Positions 1 through 7,621 of a stretch of 31,818 bases of DNA are shown here, piece after piece; within the stretch, counting starts at the first letter, position 1; each line of letters opens with the position of its first letter. The notes under the pieces were generated by a model. The model saw only the letters and a program-made list of their open reading frames with translations. It was not told the origin of the DNA and ran no database searches. The stretch lies in assembly GCA_013288465.1 (NCBI GenBank), contig JABDBT010000010.1:1-31818 (forward strand), read 5' to 3'. The translations under genes were made by a program, and so were the position numbers. Source of the stretch: Bacteroidota bacterium (GTDB lineage Bacteria; Bacteroidota; Bacteroidia; Sphingobacteriales; Sphingobacteriaceae).

Positions 1-1
1 A

Positions 2-271
2 TCAATGCCCATAAAAGCTTATGATTATTTTGCTGCCGGGCTACCTTTAATAAATAGCCTGAAAAGAGATCTGGGCGGTTTTGTTGCGGAGTATGAAGTA
101 GGCATTCAATATGAGGCCGAGAATGCTGATGAAATGTATAATGCCATAGTCAAATTATATGATTCGCCTGCTTATTTAAAACAAGCAAAAGCAAATGCTG
201 TTAAACTGGCTAATGATTTTAATAAAGATGAACAATATAAAAAGTTAGTAATTTTGTGCGAAAACCTGTGA
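2..271 (+). CDS. Glycosyltransferase, C-terminal fragment (5' end outside window)
   Basis: The reading frame is open from the first complete codon (position 2), so the gene begins upstream of the window; the Met at position 5 is probably internal. About 89 residues are visible. They resemble the end of a GT-B (GT4-type) glycosyltransferase: the stretch KAYDYFAAGLPLIN matches the usual nucleotide-sugar-binding segment (E/D-Y-x-A-x-G-x-P) that follows the E-x7-E region, and it is followed by a helical tail. The stop codon overlaps the next start as TGATG, so it is probably translationally coupled to the downstream phosphoglycosyltransferase. Such pairing is typical of WbuB/PglA-like enzymes that add the second sugar to the lipid-linked first sugar. 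The donor cannot be told from this fragment. Confidence 0.75.
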   Translation, partial: SMPIKAYDYFAAGLPLINSLKRDLGGFVAEYEVGIQYEAENADEMYNAIVKLYDSPAYLKQAKANAVKLANDFNKDEQYKKLVILCENL

Positions 272-888
272 TGAATAAAAGATACTATTACGTAAAAATA
301 GCTATAGATGTAATTATTGCCGCAATTGTATTATTGATACTTAGTCCGCTTTTATTAATTATTGCACTTTTAATTAGGCTAACTTCCAAAGGCCCCGTCT
401 ATTTCAAGCAGGCCAGGTTAGGGCAACATGGTAACATATTTTATATTCACAAATTCAGAACAATGATTGTTAATGCCCCTGACATACGAAATGCAGATGG
501 TACAACATTTAACTCGGCTAATGATTCGAGGGTTACATCTATTGGAAAATTCTTACGAAAAACAAGTTTGGATGAATTGCCGCAATTAATTGATGTGATC
601 TTATTGGATATGAGTATAGTAGGCCCCAGGCCTGAGTTACCTGAGTGCATAAATATTATGTCAAGCGAGCAAAAAATAAAACTGGATGTAAAGCCAGGTA
701 TGACGGGGTGGGCCGTAATACACGGCAGAAACAATGTGCCGATTAATGAGCGCAGGAATCTGGATGCCTGGTATGCTCAAAACTATAGCTTTTTAATTGA
801 TTGGAAAATTATTTTTAAAACATTTGTTATGGTATTAATGTCTGAAGGGTACATTAACGACCACTCCAAACAACATAATAAAAATTAA
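271..888 (+). CDS. Undecaprenyl-phosphate phosphoglycosyltransferase (PglC/WcaJ C-domain type sugar transferase)
   Basis: A 205-residue short-form bacterial sugar transferase (monotopic phosphoglycosyltransferase family). It transfers a sugar 1-phosphate from a UDP-sugar to undecaprenyl phosphate at the inner membrane, the first committed step of a repeat unit. One hydrophobic re-entrant helix lies at about residues 11-34. The catalytic Asp-Glu pair is at 101-102 within SLDELPQL, followed by the phosphate-binding GPRPE at 118-122 and KPGMTGWA at 141-148. There is no N-terminal CoA-binding or four-helix domain, so it is PglC-like rather than full WcaJ-like. I chose ATG 271, which overlaps the previous stop by one base, over the GTG at 256. 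It lies 2 bp upstream of the KAS III gene. The adjacent amino-sugar genes suggest its substrate is a UDP-diamino-dideoxy sugar (inference). Confidence 0.9.
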   Translation: MNKRYYYVKIAIDVIIAAIVLLILSPLLLIIALLIRLTSKGPVYFKQARLGQHGNIFYIHKFRTMIVNAPDIRNADGTTFNSANDSRVTSIGKFLRKTSLDELPQLIDVILLDMSIVGPRPELPECINIMSSEQKIKLDVKPGMTGWAVIHGRNNVPINERRNLDAWYAQNYSFLIDWKIIFKTFVMVLMSEGYINDHSKQHNKN

Positions 889-890
889 TT

Positions 891-1895
891 ATGGCTTATA
901 TAAAAGCAATAAGTTATTATCTGCCTCCCGATATTTTAAGTAATGAATTACTGGCCGGGCAATTTCCTGAATGGTCTGTTGAAAAAATTTCAAGTAAAAC
1001 AGGAATACGTGAACGGCATATTGCAGCGGCCGATATATGCTCATCAGACCTGGCGTATGAAAGCGTAAAAATGCTATTTACTGAGCATAATATTAACCCC
1101 GGGGAGATTGATTTTATTTTGCTTTGTACACAAAGCCCTGATTATTTTTTGCCGACAACTGCCTGCCTTTTACAAGATAGATTGAATATCCCAACAACAG
1201 CCGGGGCTCTTGATTTTAATTTAGGTTGCTCAGGCTTTGTTTACGGGCTTAGCCTTGCAAATTCACTTATAAAAGCGGGTGAAGCCGAAAACGTATTATT
1301 AATTACCGCCGAAACATATAGTAAGTTTATAAACCCGCAAGATAAGAGTGTAAGAACAATTTTTGGAGATGCTGCTGCTGCCTGCTTGATCAGTAAAAGC
1401 GAAAATAACACAATAGGGCCATTTATTTACGGTACAGATGGTTCAGGGGGCCAAAATTTGATCGTAAAAGAAGGCGGTATGCGTACGCCGACAAATTTAA
1501 GCAGTAGCGAAGAAAAGGTTGATGAGTACGGCAATGTTCATAATGCGGCTAATTTATATATGAATGGAGGCGAAATTTTTATATTTACCCTTAAATCAGT
1601 CCCCTCGCTGATTTCAAATTTACTGCAAAAAGCAAACCTCTCAATGGATGATATTGGCCTTTTTGTACTTCACCAGGCAAACAAGTACATGCTTGAAGCG
1701 TTAAGGAAAAAGATCCATATACCTGAAGATAAATTATTTATATATATGGAAGATGTTGGCAATACCGTATCATCAACAATACCCATAGCGCTTTATCACG
1801 CGTTAAAAGAAAAGCGTATATTTGCGGGCATTAAGGTAATGGTTGTTGGTTTTGGTGTAGGGTACTCATGGGCGGGTACAATAATGCAGTTTTAA
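891..1895 (+). CDS. 3-oxoacyl-ACP synthase III (FabH-like ketosynthase)
   Basis: A 334-residue thiolase-fold KAS III. The catalytic triad is visible: Cys113 in NLGCSGF, His261 in LHQANK and Asn291 in VGNTVSS, with a glycine-rich C-terminus (VGFGVGYSWAG) and normal length for the family. KAS III enzymes condense acetyl-CoA (or another acyl-CoA) with malonyl-ACP to give a 3-ketoacyl-ACP. Here the gene sits 2 bp after the phosphoglycosyltransferase and 15 bp before an acyl carrier protein, inside a polysaccharide locus. A dedicated role making a short acyl group for sugar decoration is therefore more likely than housekeeping fatty-acid initiation. The family is certain; the starter substrate and final acyl chain are not visible. 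Confidence 0.92.
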   Translation: MAYIKAISYYLPPDILSNELLAGQFPEWSVEKISSKTGIRERHIAAADICSSDLAYESVKMLFTEHNINPGEIDFILLCTQSPDYFLPTTACLLQDRLNIPTTAGALDFNLGCSGFVYGLSLANSLIKAGEAENVLLITAETYSKFINPQDKSVRTIFGDAAAACLISKSENNTIGPFIYGTDGSGGQNLIVKEGGMRTPTNLSSSEEKVDEYGNVHNAANLYMNGGEIFIFTLKSVPSLISNLLQKANLSMDDIGLFVLHQANKYMLEALRKKIHIPEDKLFIYMEDVGNTVSSTIPIALYHALKEKRIFAGIKVMVVGFGVGYSWAGTIMQF

Positions 1896-1910
1896 TAAAG
1901 AATAAAAATA

Positions 1911-2144
1911 ATGGATAAACAAAAATTTATTGATGAGTTTGAATTAGCACTGGATGGTTTAGAACCTGGAACATTAACCATGGAAACTAATTTTAAAGAA
2001 TTAGAAGAATGGGATTCTATGCAGGCATTATCAATTATAGCTATGGTTGATGCTGACTATGATACTCAAATTACCGCTGAAGAATTAAAGAAATCAAAAA
2101 CATTACAAGATATATACGATTTGATTTTAGCAAAGAAAGTCTGA
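1911..2144 (+). CDS. Acyl carrier protein (dedicated, locus-specific)
   Basis: A 77-residue acidic, helical acyl carrier protein. The phosphopantetheine attachment serine is Ser36 in the motif E-W-D-S-M, a slight variant of the usual D-S-L. The protein must be modified by a 4'-phosphopantetheinyl transferase, and none is encoded in this window, so a chromosomal enzyme would be needed. It lies between the KAS III and the SDR reductase and most likely carries the 3-keto then 3-hydroxyacyl intermediate (inference). The acidic surface and helix II methionine after the serine are normal ACP features. After it comes a 108-bp AT-rich gap before the next gene. Confidence 0.9.
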   Translation: MDKQKFIDEFELALDGLEPGTLTMETNFKELEEWDSMQALSIIAMVDADYDTQITAEELKKSKTLQDIYDLILAKKV

Positions 2145-2252
2145 AATTTCAATAATCAATTTATAAAAAACTCCTTTATTAATTAAAATTGTATAATTAG
2201 GAAGTTTCGTAATATATAATACGTTGGTTATGTTTTCTATAATAACAATTTG

Positions 2253-2996
2253 ATGGATTTTGATCTCAATGGAAAAATAATAGTTGTTACAGGCGCATCT
2301 TCAGGAATTGGTCGTGCAATAGCTGAAAACATTTCCTTAAATGGCGGTACAGTAATTGCCATAGGCCGCAACAAAGAAAGACTAGCAGAAACTCAAAAAC
2401 TCATGCATAGTCGGGAAAAACATATTATGCTTAATGTAGATCTGACGAATGATCTTGCTGTTACTGAGGTTGTGGCGAAACTTCCTAAAATAGATGGTAT
2501 AGTACATTCTGCAGGGATAATAAAAATACTCCCAGCTAAATTTATAACCCAAGCACATTTGGCTGAAATACAAAAGATTAATTATGAAGTGCCTGTACTT
2601 TTGACCCAACAACTTATTAAAGTAAAAAAGTTCAATAAACAGTCTTCAATCGTCTTTATTACATCTATAGTTGCACAAGTTGGATCAAAAGGACATGCGC
2701 TTTATGCAGGAACCAAAGGAGCATTAACAGCTGTTAGTAAAGTACTTGCTTTAGAACTCGCTTCACAAGGAATACGTTCAAATTGCATTTTGCCAGGTAT
2801 GATAAGAACACCAATGGCTAATTTAACCGGTGAAATAATATCTGCCGAAAGTATGGAAGATCATGAAAAGATGTATCCGCTTGGCTTTGGTGAGCCAACT
2901 GATGTTGCTTTAGCTGCGCAATTTCTGTTATCTAATGCAAGTAGATGGATAACGGGAACAAATTTAATAGTAGATGGAGGGTACTCAAGTCAATAA
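2253..2996 (+). CDS. SDR-family 3-oxoacyl-ACP reductase (FabG-like)
   Basis: A 247-residue classical short-chain dehydrogenase/reductase. The NAD(P)-binding motif TGASSGIG is at residues 13-20, the SAG variant of NAG at 86-88, and the full catalytic tetrad is present: Asn110, Ser138, Tyr151 and Lys155 (YAGTK). PGMIRTPM and the C-terminal GTNLIVDGGYS are typical of FabG. Following KAS III and ACP, its likely job is to reduce the 3-ketoacyl-ACP to a 3-hydroxyacyl-ACP; reduction of a sugar keto group cannot be excluded. ATG 2253 is preferred over the adjacent TTG at 2250. The stop is one base before the next ATG, so it is coupled to the GNAT gene. Confidence 0.88.
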   Translation: MDFDLNGKIIVVTGASSGIGRAIAENISLNGGTVIAIGRNKERLAETQKLMHSREKHIMLNVDLTNDLAVTEVVAKLPKIDGIVHSAGIIKILPAKFITQAHLAEIQKINYEVPVLLTQQLIKVKKFNKQSSIVFITSIVAQVGSKGHALYAGTKGALTAVSKVLALELASQGIRSNCILPGMIRTPMANLTGEIISAESMEDHEKMYPLGFGEPTDVALAAQFLLSNASRWITGTNLIVDGGYSSQ

Positions 2997-2997
2997 T

Positions 2998-3996
2998 ATG
3001 TTGAAATATAGTGAAAATGATTCTAAAAACAATTCCTTCAATATTTATAGAGCAAATTTACCGGAATTAAATGCCGCTGTTTTAGCTAAAGAGATTATTG
3101 ACAATGAAGTTGATATTGCGATTTTACGTATTCCGGCAAAATATCAAACTGATTTATGGAAACTATTTAACATAGGGTATAACACCATTATTGCAGATTG
3201 CTTGGTGGAATATACATTTAAAATAAACAGGGATAAAGTTATTCCCGAAATTAACGCTGCAATTGAGTACATACCAGCAACGGTTGATAATAAGAAAGAT
3301 ATTTATAAGCTTTTAGAAGCAACCTTTTCAAGTTACTCAAATCATTACTCGTCAAATCCATTTCTAAAAGGTGACCTTTTTTTCGACTCGTATAAAGATT
3401 GGGTAGATAGTTGTATAAGTGAAAATGGTTTGAGTTTTTTAATAAAATATGAAGGTAAAAATGCTGCTTTTTTTTCAGGTAAAATAGAGAATAACTGTTT
3501 TGTTTTTGGACTTGGAGGGGTACACTCTGATTTTGAAGGATGTGGAATTTATCTGGATGCAGCAAGGCGGTTCCCATATTTAGCGGCTGAAAAAGGAGCC
3601 AAAATATGTCGTACTGGCACACAGATACAAAATCACGTTGTCCAAAAACAATTGAGTTTAGCTGGTTGGGCACTATCCTATTCATGGATAACTATTCACA
3701 TTAATTCATTTTTAAATAAATGCGATAGCGGCAAAAAGATTGAAATGGACTGCCCTGATAAACTCGATTTTCAATGGGTAACAGCGCAATTAAGTTCCTT
3801 TTTTCCTAATAATACAATACTCTCTAATAATACAGTTTTTTACAATAATGGTTCAACGAAAAACATATTTTTGTATATATCAAACCCCATATGCAATTAC
3901 CGTAATAGTAATGAATCATTAGTTACAGCTAAGCTTATCAATAGTACTGGAGATTTGTTAGCTATTTCCCAAATAATAATGAATCATATTGGTTGA
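2998..3996 (+). CDS. GNAT-like N-acyltransferase, WecD/RffC-like, with C-terminal extension
   Basis: A 332-residue protein. The N-terminal part (about 15-80) resembles the small N-terminal domain of the dTDP-fucosamine acetyltransferase WecD, including the pattern A-I-L-R-I-P ... D-L-W. A GNAT-like core follows at about 90-235. It has a likely acyl-donor loop around GGVHSDFEGCGIY (173-185) and an N-H-V-V-Q-K segment followed by L-A-G-W and an aromatic strand. I propose that it transfers the acyl group from ACP to a sugar amine. About 95 residues after the core (238-332) are not part of a normal GNAT. ATG 2998 is chosen because it follows the SDR stop by one base; an in-frame ATG at 2974 would overlap the SDR gene. 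The family call is moderate and the substrate is inferred. Confidence 0.65.
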   Translation: MLKYSENDSKNNSFNIYRANLPELNAAVLAKEIIDNEVDIAILRIPAKYQTDLWKLFNIGYNTIIADCLVEYTFKINRDKVIPEINAAIEYIPATVDNKKDIYKLLEATFSSYSNHYSSNPFLKGDLFFDSYKDWVDSCISENGLSFLIKYEGKNAAFFSGKIENNCFVFGLGGVHSDFEGCGIYLDAARRFPYLAAEKGAKICRTGTQIQNHVVQKQLSLAGWALSYSWITIHINSFLNKCDSGKKIEMDCPDKLDFQWVTAQLSSFFPNNTILSNNTVFYNNGSTKNIFLYISNPICNYRNSNESLVTAKLINSTGDLLAISQIIMNHIG

Positions 3997-4106
3997 TCAT
4001 CTGCTAATTGGATTACTCCATTGAAAACTGGTTTAATTTATATTAATACGTTATGAAAGAAATATATGATCGATATTAAGTTTTAATAATATAATATAAT
4101 ATATAT

Positions 4107-5333
4107 ATGAAAATACCTTTTGCACCACCTTATATTGATCAAAATGTAATTGATGAGGTTTTAGATACACTTAATTCAGGCTGGATAACCTCGGGGCCAA
4201 AGGTAAAAGAACTGGAGAATGAGATTTGCAAACTAACGGGTTGTGCCGCTTCAGTTTGTGTTAACTCATGGACATCGGGCGCTATTTTAATGTTAAAATG
4301 GTTTGGTGTTAAAGAAGGTGATGAAGTAATTATACCGGCATATACTTACAGCGCTACTGCATTGAGTGTTTTACATTGTGGTGCCACACCTGTAATGGTT
4401 GATATTGAAGATGATTTTACAATTGATCCGGTTAAAGTTAAAGCAGCAATTACTAATAAAACCAAGATAATTATGCCGGTTGATATAGCCGGCTGGCCCT
4501 GTAATTATGAAGCACTTATCTCTATTATTGAAGATAACGATATAAAAAAAATGTTTGTCGCTTCTTCAGAAAAGCAGGAGAAGTTGGGGCGTATCTTATT
4601 AATATCCGATGCCGCTCATTCAATTGGTGCAAAATATCACAACAAATCAGCCGCAAGTATTTGCGACATTACCATTTTGTCTTTTCATGCGGTTAAAAAT
4701 GTAACTACGGCTGAGGGTGGGTGTGTATGTATAAATTTACCAGTTCAATTTAATGCACTTGATGAATACCAATACCTTAAATTATATACTTTGAACGGAC
4801 AAAGTAAGGATGCCTTTACTAAATCCAAATTAGGGGGCTGGAAATATGACATACTTTTTCAGGGTTTGAAAATTAATATGCCTGATTTAAATGCTGCAAT
4901 AGGGCTAGCCCAAATCAGAATTTACGATAATAAACTATTGGTTTCACGCAAAGAAATGGCATTAAAGTACTGTGCCGCTTTTGAAAAATATTCATGGTTT
5001 ATTAAGCCCCCACTACAGGATTCAACAAGAGAATCCAGTTACCATCTATTTCCATTAAGAATAGACAGCATTAGTGAAAGCCAAAGAGACCATATTATTG
5101 ATGAAATTACTAAAAAAGATATTGCTGTAAATGTTCATTTCATCCCTATGCCAATGATGTCCCTTTTTAAGAGTCTTGGATTTAAGATGGAAGATTATCC
5201 AAATTCTTATAAACAATATGCTTGTGAAATATCTCTTCCTATATATCCCCAGTTAACAGCCGAGCAAATCAGGTATATTGTAAACGCTGTTATTGAAGCT
5301 GTTGAAAATCAATTTGCTCTTTCAAATAAGTAA
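4107..5333 (+). CDS. DegT/DnrJ/EryC1/StrS-family sugar aminotransferase (PLP-dependent)
   Basis: A 408-residue fold-type I PLP enzyme. The N-terminus IPFAPPYID and GWITSGPKVKELE are family signatures. Asp168 (LISDAAHSIGA) pairs with the PLP ring nitrogen, and Lys197 (SFHAVKNVTTAEGG) should form the internal aldimine. These enzymes aminate a 4-keto (or 3-keto) nucleotide sugar using glutamate. With a 4,6-dehydratase just downstream, the simplest substrate is UDP-4-keto-6-deoxy-GlcNAc, giving a UDP-4-amino sugar as PglE does (inference). An extra segment at about 133-163 lengthens the loop before Asp168. It follows a 110-bp AT-rich gap; the last 20 bases before the ATG are almost pure A/T with no Shine-Dalgarno. 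Confidence 0.92.
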   Translation: MKIPFAPPYIDQNVIDEVLDTLNSGWITSGPKVKELENEICKLTGCAASVCVNSWTSGAILMLKWFGVKEGDEVIIPAYTYSATALSVLHCGATPVMVDIEDDFTIDPVKVKAAITNKTKIIMPVDIAGWPCNYEALISIIEDNDIKKMFVASSEKQEKLGRILLISDAAHSIGAKYHNKSAASICDITILSFHAVKNVTTAEGGCVCINLPVQFNALDEYQYLKLYTLNGQSKDAFTKSKLGGWKYDILFQGLKINMPDLNAAIGLAQIRIYDNKLLVSRKEMALKYCAAFEKYSWFIKPPLQDSTRESSYHLFPLRIDSISESQRDHIIDEITKKDIAVNVHFIPMPMMSLFKSLGFKMEDYPNSYKQYACEISLPIYPQLTAEQIRYIVNAVIEAVENQFALSNK

Positions 5334-5662
5334 AAAACTACAATAATTTCCAGGTATGGTTTTCAGCGCTTTTGTTGGTTTTTATTCAAGATTTTAAATT
5401 GCATATATTTTTTTGACATATAAGAAATCTGAGATTTAAAAAAAACATTTTAGCTTTTGATCTTATGAAATTTAAAACGTTCTATATATATTGTGGTTTT
5501 CTTATATTTGTTAACACATTATTTAATCTTTTTTGTTAAACAGAAAGGAAATATACACTACCGGAGTGATTTTTAAAGGGTCTTGAATAATATTTTCAAG
5601 CGTTAAATGATAAAAAATAATAATATTTTATTAAGAAATTAGACTTTTCTAATATAATAAGT
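5334..5662 (+). promoter_or_regulatory. Intergenic gap with candidate Bacteroidota promoter box
   Basis: This is an AT-rich gap of 329 bp with no convincing gene. It contains a perfect TAnnTTTG match (TATATTTG, 5503-5510), the -7 element of Bacteroidota primary-sigma promoters. No good TTTG -33 element sits at the expected distance, so this is a half-site only. A short hairpin is formed by CTTGAA 5582-5587 and TTCAAG 5595-5600. The gap may start a separate transcript for the dehydratase, lipoprotein and Wzi genes. Confidence 0.35.
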
Positions 5663-5798
5663 ATGGATTCATCCGCTTTATTCAATCAAATAAATATTGT
5701 ACCACGTTGGATTATTTTCACGCTTGATTTATTTATTTGCTTCCTTTCATTGACAGGTGCTTATGGAATTAAATATAATTTTGACTTTTCTAATATAA
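5642..5798 (+). repeat. 16-bp direct repeat flanking the dehydratase start
   Basis: The 16-mer GACTTTTCTAATATAA occurs at 5642-5657, just before the ATG, and again at 5783-5798 inside the coding sequence. The copies are 141 bp apart (47 codons), so both lie in the same frame. The repeat is directly visible; any function is unknown and chance is plausible in AT-rich DNA. Confidence 0.5.
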
Positions 5799-7621
5799 GT
5801 TATGAGCTTTTTAGCAGGAATGTTTTAATAGCATGTACAATAAATACAATTGTTTTTATTGCTTTTAAAACTTATGCCGGAATTATCAGATACACTAGTG
5901 CGCAGGATTCTTTTAGAATTTTATCAGCTGTATTAATCAGTAATTTTGCATTTTTTTTAATCAATTTAATTTCAATAGCTTTTTTTAAACAAGCTTTTAT
6001 ATCTGGTAGCATATTAGTTATTAACGGACTTGCATGTTTTTTATTAATGGTTACTTATAGAGTATTGGTAAAATACTTTTTTCTGTATATCAAAAATCTT
6101 AAATTAGATAAACGAAGGGTAATTATTTATGGCGCAGGGGAAGCTGGAGTAGCCACTAAGCGCACTTTAGACCATGATTATAAAATAAATAAAAACATTA
6201 TAGCATTTGTTGATGATGACCAAAGAAAGGTAGGAAAGACAATTGATGGTATCAATATATTAGATGCTAAAGATTTGCCTACGCTAATAAAAGAACATGG
6301 TTTGGACGAAATTATTTTTGCCTCTTATACCATACCACATGATCATAAAAATAAGATAGTTGATATTTGCCTGGAAAATGATATCAAAGTGTTAAATATT
6401 CCCCCGCATGAAGCTTGGCAAAGCGGGAAACTGCAAACAACCCAGATACAGAAAATTAATATAGAAGACCTTTTAAATAGAAAGTCTATTGAAATAGACA
6501 TTTCCAAAATTCAAAATGAACTAAAAGGGAAAAGAATATTGATAACTGGCGCAGCAGGCTCAATTGGAAGTGAAATTGTAAGACAGCTATTGAAATTTGA
6601 TGCCGGGCTAATAATAATGTGCGATCAATCTGAAACTGCACTGCATTATTTATACCTTGAAATTGAAGAAACGCATACTAATTTAAATTTCCATGCTTTT
6701 ATAGGGGACGTAAAAGATGAAAAGAGAATGCAGCATTTATTTGAAACATATAAGCCACATTACGTTTACCACGCTGCCGCTTATAAGCATGTTCCAATGA
6801 TGGAAGATAATCCTGCTGAAGCAGTAAAAACCAATGTTTTAGGTACCAAGACAATTGCTGATCTCTCTGTCAAATATGCAGTACAAAAATTTGTTATGAT
6901 ATCTACTGATAAGGCTGTAAACCCTACAAATGTCATGGGTGCTTCAAAAAGGATAGCCGAAATTTATGTGCAATCATTAAATAAGTCAATAAGTAATAAG
7001 GAATTTGTTTTTAAAAATGGTTTGAGCCACCTGAATCATGCAAAATCAAATACCCGGTTTATTACCACACGTTTTGGTAATGTATTGGGTTCAAATGGCT
7101 CAGTTATTCCAAGGTTTAAACAACAAATTGAAAAGGGCGGACCTGTTACAGTAACTCACCCTGAAATAACCAGGTATTTTATGACCATACCTGAGGCGTG
7201 CAGACTGGTATTAGAAGCCGGCTGTATGGGTAACGGGGGCGAGATTTACATTTTTGATATGGGTAAATCGGTGAAAATTATTGAATTGGCCAAAACCATG
7301 ATTCGATTAGCAGGATTAGTTCCTAATCACGATATAAAAATTGAATATACTGGGTTGAGACCGGGCGAAAAATTATTTGAAGAATTACTTAATGATAATG
7401 AAAATACAATGCCCACTCATCATGAAAAAATTATGATAGGTAAGGTAAGGGAATATTTATTTAGCGAAATTGAAAACCAGATATATGAGTTGATACATCA
7501 TGCAAAAAACAATGATGACCAGCAAGTAGTGAAAGCGATGAAAAATATCGTACAGGAATTTAAAAGTAAAAATTCTGTTTTTGAAGAGTTGGACTTGGTA
7601 GTGGATGTTGTTAATGAATAA
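5663..7621 (+). CDS. Membrane-bound nucleotide-sugar 4,6-dehydratase (PglF/WbpM/CapD family)
   Basis: A 652-residue polysaccharide biosynthesis protein. About four membrane helices lie in residues 15-135, then a Rossmann CoA-binding-like domain (IIYGAGEAG, 154-162), then an extended SDR dehydratase domain (TGAAGSIG 295-302, STDKAVNPTNVMGASK 414-429). Met425 stands where classical SDRs have Tyr, with Lys429 retained. This is the known FlaA1/PglF/WbpM arrangement. These enzymes convert UDP-GlcNAc to UDP-2-acetamido-2,6-dideoxy-xylo-hexos-4-ulose at the inner membrane, supplying the aminotransferase. About 24 extra residues (440-463) precede the conserved RFITTRFGNVLGSNGSVIPRF block. The 3' end overlaps the following lipoprotein gene by 8 bp. 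Confidence 0.93.
   Translation: MDSSALFNQINIVPRWIIFTLDLFICFLSLTGAYGIKYNFDFSNISYELFSRNVLIACTINTIVFIAFKTYAGIIRYTSAQDSFRILSAVLISNFAFFLINLISIAFFKQAFISGSILVINGLACFLLMVTYRVLVKYFFLYIKNLKLDKRRVIIYGAGEAGVATKRTLDHDYKINKNIIAFVDDDQRKVGKTIDGINILDAKDLPTLIKEHGLDEIIFASYTIPHDHKNKIVDICLENDIKVLNIPPHEAWQSGKLQTTQIQKINIEDLLNRKSIEIDISKIQNELKGKRILITGAAGSIGSEIVRQLLKFDAGLIIMCDQSETALHYLYLEIEETHTNLNFHAFIGDVKDEKRMQHLFETYKPHYVYHAAAYKHVPMMEDNPAEAVKTNVLGTKTIADLSVKYAVQKFVMISTDKAVNPTNVMGASKRIAEIYVQSLNKSISNKEFVFKNGLSHLNHAKSNTRFITTRFGNVLGSNGSVIPRFKQQIEKGGPVTVTHPEITRYFMTIPEACRLVLEAGCMGNGGEIYIFDMGKSVKIIELAKTMIRLAGLVPNHDIKIEYTGLRPGEKLFEELLNDNENTMPTHHEKIMIGKVREYLFSEIENQIYELIHHAKNNDDQQVVKAMKNIVQEFKSKNSVFEELDLVVDVVNE

Noticed and set aside
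256..270. GTG start for the phosphoglycosyltransferase at 256
   Set aside because: It would add five residues with no family match and overlap the upstream gene; ATG at 271 gives the normal TGATG coupling.
2217..4052. The 9-mer TAATACGTT occurs at 2217-2225 and 4044-4052, in both AT-rich gaps of the acyl-sugar cassette
   Set aside because: Nine bases is too short to be significant in this composition, the flanks do not match, and the distance to the start codons differs.
5465..5539. A 24-residue hydrophobic frame (M-K-F-K-T-F-Y-I-Y-C ...) in the gap before the dehydratase
   Set aside because: It is very short, AT-driven, has no ribosome-binding signal and overlaps the candidate promoter box; chance is the simpler explanation.
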